Part shown: in pieces, positions 1-7,807 of the stretch
Layout: every line of letters begins with the position of its first letter
Position numbering within the stretch: position 1 is the first letter of the stretch
NCBI RefSeq assembly: GCF_902477725.1
Contig: NZ_CABSIF010000013.1
Span: 35,572 to 99,571, forward strand
DNA from: an uncultured Desulfovibrio sp.
GTDB taxonomy: Bacteria > Desulfobacterota > Desulfovibrionia > Desulfovibrionales > Desulfovibrionaceae
Direction: 5' to 3'
Length of the DNA stretch: 64,000 nt
Translations under genes and position numbers: made by a program
The notes under the pieces: model-generated
Told to the model about the DNA's origin: nothing
Seen by the model: only the letters and a program-made list of their open reading frames with translations
Database searches by the model: none

Positions 1-148
1 CTTCGTTGGCGTCAAAGGCAAACAGGGTAATGCTGACAGAGGCGTTTTGGATAAGGGTCTTGCTGGCGATCTGGCCAGGCTGGCACTCTACCTGCGCGGC
101 CAGGGGCAGCGCTACGGCGAATTCAAGGTTTTTGAGAATGCGGTCCAT
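1..148 (-). CDS. Cupin-domain protein, N-terminal part (runs off the left edge)
   Basis: The first 49 codons of a minus-strand gene are present; the rest lies outside the window. The protein begins MDRILKNLEFAVALPLAAQV and reads on through SKTLIQNASVSITLFAFDANE, which matches the first strands of small single-domain cupins common in anaerobes. A strong ribosome-binding site (AAGGAGGGC) sits just before the ATG. The gene lies downstream of the Crp/Fnr regulator gene on the same strand, and a Crp-type palindrome sits 55 bases upstream of its start. I infer that the regulator controls it. The ligand or reaction cannot be read from this fragment. The alternative is another cupin-like protein of different function. 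Confidence 0.7.
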   Translation of the reverse strand, partial: MDRILKNLEFAVALPLAAQVECQPGQIASKTLIQNASVSITLFAFDANE

Positions 149-202
149 GAGGCCCTCCTTGTGTTGACGATTCCGTTCTATCAAGGCTGGGACAATGGTT
201 CT

Positions 203-216
203 GTAACAAATGTTAC
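203..216. promoter_or_regulatory. Crp/Fnr-type palindromic operator upstream of the cupin gene
   Basis: The site reads GTAACAAATGTTAC, with arms GTAACA and TGTTAC around two central bases. It lies in the 162-base gap between the regulator gene and the cupin gene, 55 bases upstream of the cupin ATG. GTAAC-N4-GTTAC is the kind of half-site arrangement reported for HcpR-like members of the Crp/Fnr family. Direct control by the adjacent regulator is an inference. Confidence 0.55.
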
Positions 217-310
217 GGATGCTCAAGAAAATGAAAATATTTTGGGCGGGGGAGAGAAAAGAGGCAATGTTCAATAGCCTGAAATTAATTATGAAAAATA
301 ATAAATTCAA

Positions 311-1000
311 TCAGGCTGGGAAATACTCGCATAAAAAATTCAGTGAGGCGATGTCAGGAACGCGAATGCTTCTACCCTCCATTTGCAGAAGGCCCTCGTC
401 GCGCATGGCGGCGAGCTCGCGTGAAAGTGACGGGCGGGTTACACCCAGAAAATCAGCCATTTGTTCGCGGTTCATTGCCAGTGAAACAGCGCCGTCAGGG
501 CGGCGGTGTTCCAGCAGCAGGGCTGCAAGCTTGCGCCGCAAGCTGCCGGATGACAGCAGTGAAATGCGGCGTGTAAGAAAAAAAGCCTTGTGCGCAAAAA
601 TTCCGAGCATGTTGCGGATCATGCGTGAATGAACTGAGCAGGCTTTTTCGCAAGTGGCGTAGAAAAAACGGGCGGGAATGCCAAGTATCCTCACAGGCGT
701 TTCGGCCAAGACGCTGCAACCATAGTTTGGGCGGCCCAGAAAAACGTGTACCTCGCCAAATAGGTCACCTGGGGCGTCCACGCGTGCCATCACGGCGCGT
801 CTGCCTTCGGTGGATTCACGGCACACGTTCACCGCACCTTCAAGCAATACATACAGCCTCTCCGGCGGGTCGGATTCTGCAAAAATCAGCGCGCCCTTGC
901 CATGCTGCTCTTCAAAAGCGCCGCTGCATGCAAGACACAGTCTGGCTTCGTGCCCGGTCATGCCCGAAAACAGCGGTGATGCTTCCAATGCGCGTTCCAT
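311..1000 (-). CDS. Crp/Fnr-family transcriptional regulator (HcpR-like)
   Basis: A 229-residue protein with the usual two-domain layout. Residues 1-120 form a cyclic-nucleotide-binding-like beta barrel (GDLFGEVHVFLGRPN region). A dimerisation helix follows, and a winged helix-turn-helix spans about 165-215 (MNREQMADFLGVTRPSLSRE). The helix segment with RNMLGIFAHKAFFLTRRI resembles the subfamily that senses nitrosative or redox stress rather than cAMP. Several cysteines (CLACSG, ATCEKACS) are present, but no clear N-terminal Fnr cluster motif is seen, so the signal is unknown. Its likely target is the cupin gene downstream on the same strand, which has a palindromic site in its promoter region. 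Confident as Crp/Fnr, tentative as HcpR-like. Confidence 0.85.
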   Translation of the reverse strand: MERALEASPLFSGMTGHEARLCLACSGAFEEQHGKGALIFAESDPPERLYVLLEGAVNVCRESTEGRRAVMARVDAPGDLFGEVHVFLGRPNYGCSVLAETPVRILGIPARFFYATCEKACSVHSRMIRNMLGIFAHKAFFLTRRISLLSSGSLRRKLAALLLEHRRPDGAVSLAMNREQMADFLGVTRPSLSRELAAMRDEGLLQMEGRSIRVPDIASLNFLCEYFPA

Positions 1001-1092
1001 ATGCTCCTCTGAAAGAAGTATGAATCCTTATTTCAGTATACCGCAAATTGTACTTGTGACGCAACCGCACGTTTGCAAGATTTTATGCATGA

Positions 1093-1120
1093 AATAAAAA
1101 AGGGGGCAAAAGCCCCCTTT
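1093..1120 (-). terminator. Rho-independent terminator of the export gene
   Basis: The arms AGGGGGC and GCCCCCT form a compact hairpin with an AAAA loop. Read on the minus strand it is followed by a run of six T. It lies about 20 bases past the stop codon of the polysaccharide export gene, and the T-run direction fits that gene. Confidence 0.85.
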
Positions 1121-1140
1121 CTGCTGAATAGCGCAAAAGC

Positions 1141-2712
1141 TTACAACGACGGCATGCCCAGCAGCAACCGGGCGGAAACAACCACCTGCATGATAACCTG
1201 GGTGATGTCCTTGACTGCCTGCATGTTTTTGGATTCCACCTTGGGCAGCACCATTACCTGATCGCCGGGCAGAATATCATCGCCGTTCTGCGACACGGAA
1301 CCGTTCTGGTGCAGCACCAGAACCTTGTCGTGGTCGGCACGGTTGGTATAGCCGCCAGCACCCTTGATGTAATCGTCCACATCCTTCTTTTTGCCCCACA
1401 GCATGGCCTGCGGCATCATGACCTCGCCGCTCACCAGCACAACGTCGCTCTTAGCGGGGATCACAATAATATCGCCGTCTTCCAGCGAGAGGTCGGCTTT
1501 GTCCGGCCCGCCGTCAAGCACAACCACGCCTTCCGGTTCCACGGTCTTGGCCCGTTCCACGAACTTGGAGACCATCTCCGCCTCCTTGGCTCGGATGGCG
1601 GCTTCGTCCGCGCTGGCAGAGGAAGCCGTGAGGGCTGTTTCCTCCAGTCTGCGCAGGGAATCGGCAATGGCCTTTTTCTGCCTGGCGGCAACGCTCTTGC
1701 GTTTGATGTACATGGCCTGAAGGTTGGCGCGGCCAGGCTCAACGGCAATAAAGTTCTTCACTTCCTGCAGGCGGGCGCCGCGCCGCACGGGAAAGCGCGA
1801 AGCCCCGCGCACTGCGCCCTGCACCTCAACCATCATGGTATTGCCGGGCGCATCTGCAATAAACTGTACCTGATCGCCGTCTTCAAGCATCAGGTTGCGC
1901 AGTTCCTTGAGCGGCAGATAGGTGCTGTAAGGCGCGCCGTTGCGGGTGCCGGAAAGGGCGATGTGCGAGGCGCTGTTCTGCGGTTCGGCCAGTTCAATCA
2001 GAGCCGTGCCCGTGGATTTGCCCTTGGGGAATTCAAATTTTGCAGAGGTGCGCACCGCGCCGATGGCCGTGATGGTGGGGCCTTTGTCGCCCACCACAAG
2101 CGTGTCGCCTTCCTGCACGCGCACTGCGGGCAACACGCCCTTGCGGGCAAAGGGGTAGAGGTCGAGGCTGGCAACAGCCTTGCCATCGCGCATCAGGCGG
2201 ATGTCACGATAACTGCCGCGCATGGGGTCAAGGCCTCCGGCCTTGTCCAGAAAGCTCAGCAACGGGTCGCCGGGGGTGCCGGTGTACCGGCCAGGTCTGG
2301 CAACGCCGCCTGTGACAAAAACTGCCACAGGCCGAGCATCCAGAGGCGCAGCGTAAATTTGCGCATCAGCGTGCCCATTGGCGGCGAGTTTGCTGCGCAA
2401 GGCTTCGGCCAGCTTGTCGTAGCCAAGGCCAGCCACGGGTATGGCCCCCACCTCGGGTACGTCCAGATGCCCGTCGGCGGCCACAGTCAGGGTGCTGTCC
2501 ACCTTGAGGTCGCCGCCCCACAGGCGCAGCACCACCCGGTCGCCCGGTGCGATGATGGAGGCATCCTTGGCGTCCTTGGCGGCGTCCTTGCTCTGCGAAA
2601 AATTGCCCTGAAACAGGTTGGCAGCGTAGGGCTGGGGTGCATTTTCGGCCTTGACCGCGCTGGACAGGGCGAAAAAGATCAGCAGAAAAGTGAAAATAGT
2701 TCTGTGCGACAT
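1141..2712 (-). CDS. Polysaccharide export protein with SLBB domains
   Basis: A 523-residue secreted protein of the Wza/KpsD type, which in other bacteria forms the outer-membrane channel for capsule or exopolysaccharide. The signal peptide starts MSHRTIFTFLLIFFALSSAV and is probably cleaved after VKA. A polysaccharide-export domain follows (APGDRVVLRLWGGDLKVDSTLTV, about residues 50-120). Then come several soluble-ligand-binding beta-grasp repeats (for example VFVTGGVARPGRYTG and VVLVSGEVMMPQAML), separated by a charged, probably helical stretch (residues about 330-390). No lipobox is evident. The frame is open upstream; I chose the ATG that begins the signal peptide, although the upstream ATG at 2745 is also possible. 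No glycosyltransferase or Wzc-type kinase is near, so it is an orphan here. Confidence 0.75.
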   Translation of the reverse strand: MSHRTIFTFLLIFFALSSAVKAENAPQPYAANLFQGNFSQSKDAAKDAKDASIIAPGDRVVLRLWGGDLKVDSTLTVAADGHLDVPEVGAIPVAGLGYDKLAEALRSKLAANGHADAQIYAAPLDARPVAVFVTGGVARPGRYTGTPGDPLLSFLDKAGGLDPMRGSYRDIRLMRDGKAVASLDLYPFARKGVLPAVRVQEGDTLVVGDKGPTITAIGAVRTSAKFEFPKGKSTGTALIELAEPQNSASHIALSGTRNGAPYSTYLPLKELRNLMLEDGDQVQFIADAPGNTMMVEVQGAVRGASRFPVRRGARLQEVKNFIAVEPGRANLQAMYIKRKSVAARQKKAIADSLRRLEETALTASSASADEAAIRAKEAEMVSKFVERAKTVEPEGVVVLDGGPDKADLSLEDGDIIVIPAKSDVVLVSGEVMMPQAMLWGKKKDVDDYIKGAGGYTNRADHDKVLVLHQNGSVSQNGDDILPGDQVMVLPKVESKNMQAVKDITQVIMQVVVSARLLLGMPSL

Positions 2713-3033
2713 GGCAGTTTTGATGCAATGGATTCGGGCTTGCATGGCCCCCAGAGGTGGTTCCGCAAACAGGCTGTATGACCCTAGGGTTTCGTAGTCA
2801 ATGTCCTCGTAATGCCTTGTATCTCCAGTAGATGGAGGCGCTGTGGCTGCTCGGAGCAAGGCGGTTCAACAGGGCTTGCGAGGCTGCAACTGCAACTAGG
2901 AAAGCGCACGTGCGTGGTATTCGCCGTGCGCTTCCATAAATAATCACATTTGCCCGGTTTAGCCAGAGGCAATGCACCCTTGATCGTTTTTTGCCAAAGG
3001 GCCTGCTGTCATTAAGCCGGAGTCTCAGTCTTG
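2713..3033. other. Intergenic region with one hairpin
   Basis: A 321-base gap between the export gene and the upstream lipoprotein gene. I see no gene. A hairpin with perfect 8-base arms AAGCGCAC (2902-2909) and GTGCGCTT (2926-2933) lies about 100 bases past the lipoprotein stop and could end that transcript. The promoter of the export gene should lie here, but no convincing -35/-10 pair stands out. Confidence 0.4.
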
Positions 3034-3420
3034 CTACTGCGAAAGACCCTGTCCCCACACTCGCGGGGCCATGATCCAGCGGCCTTTGTCGTCTTTGCAG
3101 ATGACAATAACTTCCGCTTCACGCTGGCCTGAAAGTACGGTTCCGCGTTTGCAGTCCTCGCCCTTGGCCGAGGTGAAAAGCTCGTCCAGGCTCACGCGCA
3201 CCCCCTTGCCAAAATCAGGGTCGTCAACAGTAGCGGTTTCTCCCACTGCGGAGACGATCATGAAGCCAGTGACAGGGCCGGGGGGCGTTTCGGGCTGGGC
3301 CGGAGCCCCGCCGAAGCCGCACCCGCCGAGCAGCAGGGCCGTAAGGACCGCCAGACCGGAAAGGCCCAGGCGGCTTTTGCCGGGCAGAGCCATCGGCCAA
3401 TGAGCTGAACGCGTTTGCAT
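3034..3420 (-). CDS. Small lipoprotein of unknown function
   Basis: A 128-residue protein with a positively charged start (MQTRSAHWPMALPGKSRLGL) and a hydrophobic stretch ending in the lipobox LLGGC. It is therefore probably a lipid-anchored envelope protein. The mature part begins with a Pro/Gly/Ala-rich linker, followed by about 80 residues containing VTGFMIVSAVGETATVDD and a final RWIMAPRVWGQGLSQ. These resemble no family I can name. AAGGAAA lies 6 bases before the chosen ATG, which is why I prefer it over the longer open frame. It is divergent from the MoeA-like gene, and the 293 bases between the two starts carry the promoters of both. Confidence 0.7.
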   Translation of the reverse strand: MQTRSAHWPMALPGKSRLGLSGLAVLTALLLGGCGFGGAPAQPETPPGPVTGFMIVSAVGETATVDDPDFGKGVRVSLDELFTSAKGEDCKRGTVLSGQREAEVIVICKDDKGRWIMAPRVWGQGLSQ

Positions 3421-3651
3421 GGCATTTCCTTTTAATGGCAGCCGTATTTTTTGGTAAATACAGCGGCTTTTTCCTTTCCCTCTCGCAAAGAAACGCGCGG
3501 CTGTCAATGCCGCACGCGCTTGTGCCCTTGGTTGAGTAATCGTTGGGGGGACAATAGTCACGCTTTTTGCAAAAAACAGGAATTTATCTGTTGATACCAT
3601 GGTAAGCCAGATGGTTAGCAAAAGCACAATTAATAAATAAGGAATTTTATT

Positions 3652-3679
3652 TTGCAATTTGTTGTAAGGGTGGTATTTT
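3652..3679 (+). promoter_or_regulatory. Possible sigma-70 promoter of the MoeA-like gene
   Basis: TTGCAA at 3652-3657 and TATTTT at 3674-3679 are separated by 16 bases, about 35 bases upstream of the ATG of the MoeA-like gene. The surrounding 100 bases are clearly richer in A+T than the rest of the window, as expected for a promoter. It is a prediction from sequence only. Confidence 0.4.
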
Positions 3680-3713
3680 ATGCACAATCTAGAAGTCAGC
3701 TTCGGGAGAGGTC

Positions 3714-4754
3714 ATGTCCAAACTGGCAATGAAAACCATCCATGTGCATGACGCCGTGGGCAGTATTTTGTGTCACGACATCACCAGGATTATTCCTGGT
3801 GAAAGCAAAGGGCCTGTTTTTCGCAAAGGCCATGTCGTGCGGGAAGAAGACGTTGAGGTGCTGCTGCAGGTCGGCAAAGAGCATCTTTATGTTTTTGAAT
3901 CACTGCCCGGCATGGTTCACGAAAATGATGCCGCCGCGCGCGTGATTTCTGCCGTTTCCGGCGGCAACCTGACATGCACGGAACCCAAGGAAGGGCGCAT
4001 CGACCTCAAGGCCGCCTGTGATGGACTGCTGCGGGTGGATGTGCCTGTTCTCAACCGCATAAACAGCCTTGGCGAAATTTCTGTCGCAACCATCCACACC
4101 ATGCAGCACGTAACCAAGGGGCGCTCGGTAGCGGGAGCCCGCGTGGTGCCGTTGATGATTGAGGATGAAAAACTGCGGCAGCTTGAATCATTCGTCGATG
4201 GTCCGGTCGTTGAAGTTCTGCCTCTGCGCCGCGCCAGAGTTGGCGTGGTCACAACGGGCAGCGAAGTGTTTTACGGGCGCATTCAGGATGCCTTTGGCCC
4301 TGTGCTGCGCAAAAAGTTTGCCGCTCTGGGCAGCACGGTGGTGGGGCAGACCCTTACCAGCGACGAAGTGCCCATGACTGCCGGAGCAATCAGGGATTTT
4401 CTCGAACAAGGTGCTGATTTTATTGTGGTAACAGGCGGTATGTCTGTTGACCCTGACGACCGTACGCCAACTGCCATCCGCGCTTCCGGAGCGGAGGTGG
4501 TCAGCTATGGCGCGCCGGTGTATCCGGGCGCCATGTTCCTTCTGGCCTATGCCCAGGGGGCGGCAGGCCGGGTGCCCGTGTTGGGGCTGCCCGGATGCGT
4601 CATGTACCACAAGGCCAGCATTTTTGATCTCGTTGTGCCGCGCCTGCTGGCCGGCATTGAGGTGACGGCTGCCGATGTGGCGGCATTGGGGCACGGGGGC
4701 TTTTGCTCCCAGTGTGAAGAATGCCGCTATCCGATCTGTCCGTTCGGGAAATAG
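3714..4754 (+). CDS. MoeA-like molybdopterin-binding protein
   Basis: A 346-residue protein related to the molybdopterin-binding domain of MoeA/MogA, which handles the molybdopterin intermediate and molybdate during cofactor assembly. The binding core is visible at about 175-300 (VGVVTTGSEVFYG, then FIVVTGGMSVDPDDRTP and VLGLPGCVMYHKASIFD). The N-terminal half is a shortened linker region unlike full-length MoeA. The C-terminus carries a compact cysteine cluster (CSQCEECRYPICPFG) that could bind Zn or Fe-S; I know of no such tail in standard MoeA. A ribosome-binding site GGGAGAGG precedes the ATG. The gene lies 77 bases upstream of the aldehyde oxidoreductase, so it may serve maturation of that enzyme's cofactor. 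Confidence 0.8.
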   Translation: MSKLAMKTIHVHDAVGSILCHDITRIIPGESKGPVFRKGHVVREEDVEVLLQVGKEHLYVFESLPGMVHENDAAARVISAVSGGNLTCTEPKEGRIDLKAACDGLLRVDVPVLNRINSLGEISVATIHTMQHVTKGRSVAGARVVPLMIEDEKLRQLESFVDGPVVEVLPLRRARVGVVTTGSEVFYGRIQDAFGPVLRKKFAALGSTVVGQTLTSDEVPMTAGAIRDFLEQGADFIVVTGGMSVDPDDRTPTAIRASGAEVVSYGAPVYPGAMFLLAYAQGAAGRVPVLGLPGCVMYHKASIFDLVVPRLLAGIEVTAADVAALGHGGFCSQCEECRYPICPFGK

Positions 4755-4831
4755 GAGGCGGGCAATTTGACCCCGGGCGCGGATTTACCGCGCAGGCATA
4801 TACCTTTGTTCATTATTAAAAGGAGTCGCGC

Positions 4832-7555
4832 ATGGAAACAAAAACCCTTGTGATTAACGGCATTCCCCGGCGCTTGCTGGCTAACCCCGACGATATGCTT
4901 GTGGACGTGCTGCGCGATCAGTTGCAGCTCACCAGTGTCAAAGTTGGCTGCGGCAAGGGGCAGTGCGGTGCCTGCACGGTGATTCTTGACGGCAAAGTTG
5001 TACGCGCCTGCGTGGTCAAAATGAGCCGCGTGGCGGAAAACGCCGCCGTGACCACGCTTGAGGGCGTGGGCACCCCCAGCAACCTGCATCCGCTCCAGCA
5101 TTCCTGGATTTACCACGGCGCGGCCCAGTGCGGTTTCTGCACTCCTGGCTTCATCGTTTCGGCCAAGGCCCTGCTTGATTCCAATCCCAATCCCAGCCGT
5201 GAAGACGTGCGCGACTGGTTCCAGAAAAATCACAACGTCTGCCGCTGTACGGGCTATAAGCCTCTGGTGGACGCGGTCATGGACGCTGCCGCCCTCATGC
5301 GCGGCGATAAAACGCTGGACGACGTTACCTTCAAGATGCCTGCCGATGGCCGCATCTGGGGTTCCACCATGCCCCGTCCTTCTGCCGTCGCCAAGGTGAC
5401 CGGCACCGCCGAATTCGGCGCGGACGCAGCGCATCGCCTGCCCGCCAACACCCTGCACCTCGCCATTGCCCAGGCCAAGGTATCCCATGCCAACATCAAG
5501 GGCATCGACACCTCTGAAGCCGAAAAAATGCCCGGCGTGTACAAGGTGCTGACCCACAAGGATGTGAAGGGCAGGAACCGCATCACCGGCCTGATCACCT
5601 TCCCCACCAACAAGGGTGACGGCTGGGAACGTCCCATCCTTAACGATACCAAAATCTTCCAGTACGGCGATGCGCTTGCCATCGTCTGCGCTGACTCCGA
5701 ATGCAACGCCCGCGCCGCGGCTGAAAAGGTCAAGTTTGACCTGGAGCTGCTGCCCGAATACATGAGCGCTCCGGAGGCCATGGCCCCGGACGCCATCGAA
5801 ATCCACCCCGGCACCCCCAACATCTACTATGACCAGATTGAGGAAAAAGGCGCGGATACCGCTCCTTTCTTCAATGATCCGGCAAACGTTGTTGCGGAAG
5901 GCGATTACTACACTCAGCGCCAGCCCCACCTGCCCATCGAACCCGATGTGGGCTACGGCTATGTGAACGACAAGGGCCAGGTGGTCATCCACTCCAAGTC
6001 CGTTGCCATCCATCTGCACGCGCTGATGATCGCCCCCGGCCTCGGCCTGGAATTCCCCAAGGATCTCGTGCTGGTGCAGAACACCACGGGCGGCACCTTT
6101 GGCTACAAGTTCAGCCCCACCATGGAAGCCCTTGTGGGCGTGGCTGTTATGGCTACGGGCCGTCCCTGCCACCTGCGTTACAACTACGAGCAGCAACAGA
6201 ACTACACCGGCAAGCGTTCGCCCTTCTGGACGACCGTGCGCTTTGCCGCCAACAAGCAGGGCAAGATTCTTGCCATGGAAACGGACTGGAGCGTTGACCA
6301 CGGTCCTTATTCCGAATTTGGCGATCTGCTCACCCTGCGCGGCGCGCAGTATATCGGCGCTGGTTACGGCATCGCCAACATTCGCGGCAAGGGCCGCACC
6401 GTTGCCACCAACCACTGCTGGGGTGCGGCTTTCCGTGGTTACGGCTCGACGGAATCCGAATTCCCCTCCGAAGTGCTCATGGACGAACTGGCTGAAAAGC
6501 TGGGCATGGATCCCTTCGACATCCGCGAGCTGAACTGCTACCGCGAGGGCGATACCAACCCCTCCGGTCAGGTGCCTGAAGTCATGAGCCTGCCCGAAAT
6601 GTTCCAGAAAATGCGTCCCTACTACGAGGCCGCCAAAAAGAACGTCAAAGCCAAGTCCACCGCCGAAGTCAAGCGCGGCGTGGGTATTGCCCTTGGCGTG
6701 TACGGCGCTGGCCTTGACGGGCCGGACACCTCCGAAGCCTGGGCCGAACTGAACCCCGACGGCAGCGTAACTGTGGGCAACTCGTGGGAAGACCATGGTC
6801 AGGGCGCTGATTCCGGCACCCTGGGCACCGCCCATGAAGCCCTGCGCCCCCTGAACATCAAGCCCGAAAACATCCATCTGGTCATGAACGATACCAGCAA
6901 GACCCCCAATTCCGGTCCTGCTGGCGGTTCGCGTTCTCAGGTGGTCACGGGCAACGCCACCCGCGTGGCCTGCGAAATGCTTATTGAAGGCATGCGCAAG
7001 CCCAGCGGCGGCTTCTTTACCTATGAGGAAATGAAGGCCGAAGGCCGCCCCGTGCACTATGACGGCAAGTGGTCTGCTCCGGCCAAGGACTGCGACGCCA
7101 AGGGCCAGGGCGAACCCTTTGCCTGCTACATGTACGGTCTGTTCCTTGCCGAAGTGGCCGTTGAGGTCGCAACCGGCAAGACCACGGTTGAAAAGCTTGT
7201 GTGCGTGGCCGACATCGGCGCCCTGTGCAACAAGCTGGTGGTTGACGGTCAGATCTACGGCGGCTTGGCGCAGGGCGTTGGCCTTGCCCTGACCGAAGAC
7301 TACGAAGACCTGAAGAAGCACAGCACCCTTGCTGGCGCGGGCGTGCCCACCATCAAGATGATTCCTGACGACATGGAAATCGTCTATGTGCAGACCCCCC
7401 GCAAAGCTGGCCCCTTCGGCGCTTCCGGCGTGGGCGAAATGCCCCTTACCGCGCCGCATCCTGCCATCATCAACGCCATCTACAATGCTTGCGGCGCGCG
7501 TGTGCGCCACTTGCCCGCCCGCCCCGAAAAGGTGTTGGCGGCCATGCCCAAGTAG
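4832..7555 (+). CDS. mop: Molybdenum aldehyde oxidoreductase (xanthine oxidase family)
   Basis: A 907-residue enzyme that oxidises aldehydes to carboxylic acids at a molybdopterin-cytosine-dinucleotide centre and passes electrons through two [2Fe-2S] clusters. The plant-type cluster ligands are Cys40, 45, 48 and 60; the helical-domain cluster ligands are Cys100, 103, 137 and 139. The molybdenum-binding domains fill about 195-907, and the base Glu869 lies in GASGVGEMPLTAPHP. Total length and all these positions agree with the D. gigas enzyme as I remember it. There is no FAD domain, as expected for this subfamily. The ribosome-binding site AAAGGAG lies just before the ATG. It is probably cytoplasmic. 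A cofactor-handling gene precedes it and a conserved block of unusual genes follows. Confidence 0.97.
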   Translation: METKTLVINGIPRRLLANPDDMLVDVLRDQLQLTSVKVGCGKGQCGACTVILDGKVVRACVVKMSRVAENAAVTTLEGVGTPSNLHPLQHSWIYHGAAQCGFCTPGFIVSAKALLDSNPNPSREDVRDWFQKNHNVCRCTGYKPLVDAVMDAAALMRGDKTLDDVTFKMPADGRIWGSTMPRPSAVAKVTGTAEFGADAAHRLPANTLHLAIAQAKVSHANIKGIDTSEAEKMPGVYKVLTHKDVKGRNRITGLITFPTNKGDGWERPILNDTKIFQYGDALAIVCADSECNARAAAEKVKFDLELLPEYMSAPEAMAPDAIEIHPGTPNIYYDQIEEKGADTAPFFNDPANVVAEGDYYTQRQPHLPIEPDVGYGYVNDKGQVVIHSKSVAIHLHALMIAPGLGLEFPKDLVLVQNTTGGTFGYKFSPTMEALVGVAVMATGRPCHLRYNYEQQQNYTGKRSPFWTTVRFAANKQGKILAMETDWSVDHGPYSEFGDLLTLRGAQYIGAGYGIANIRGKGRTVATNHCWGAAFRGYGSTESEFPSEVLMDELAEKLGMDPFDIRELNCYREGDTNPSGQVPEVMSLPEMFQKMRPYYEAAKKNVKAKSTAEVKRGVGIALGVYGAGLDGPDTSEAWAELNPDGSVTVGNSWEDHGQGADSGTLGTAHEALRPLNIKPENIHLVMNDTSKTPNSGPAGGSRSQVVTGNATRVACEMLIEGMRKPSGGFFTYEEMKAEGRPVHYDGKWSAPAKDCDAKGQGEPFACYMYGLFLAEVAVEVATGKTTVEKLVCVADIGALCNKLVVDGQIYGGLAQGVGLALTEDYEDLKKHSTLAGAGVPTIKMIPDDMEIVYVQTPRKAGPFGASGVGEMPLTAPHPAIINAIYNACGARVRHLPARPEKVLAAMPK

Positions 7556-7586
7556 CGTAAGATTGCGGTAAACATCTGGAGACACT

Positions 7587-7618
7587 GGGGAGAATCCTGA
7601 TTGAAAGGGATTCTCCCC
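7587..7618 (+). terminator. Hairpin after mop (terminator or processing site)
   Basis: Perfect 11-base arms GGGGAGAATCC (7587-7597) and GGATTCTCCCC (7608-7618) enclose a 10-base loop, 31 bases after the mop stop codon. No T-run follows, so it may act as a 3' stabiliser or partial terminator that separates high mop expression from the downstream genes. Confidence 0.6.
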
Positions 7619-7807
7619 ATATCCCAGCCCCATGTTTATTCGTTTGGTCTTCCGCGCGCCGGGCCATGAGCGCCACGGTGTGCAATGTTTTTGCAGCGGG
7701 GTTTTCGGGGGTATCTCTGAAAGCCCTGTTTGTATTTTCGGCGGCAATCCACGCCGCCTGCCCTTGCCGCAGCGCCTGTCTGCACCAAGCCAGCGAGAAC
7801 AATCGCC

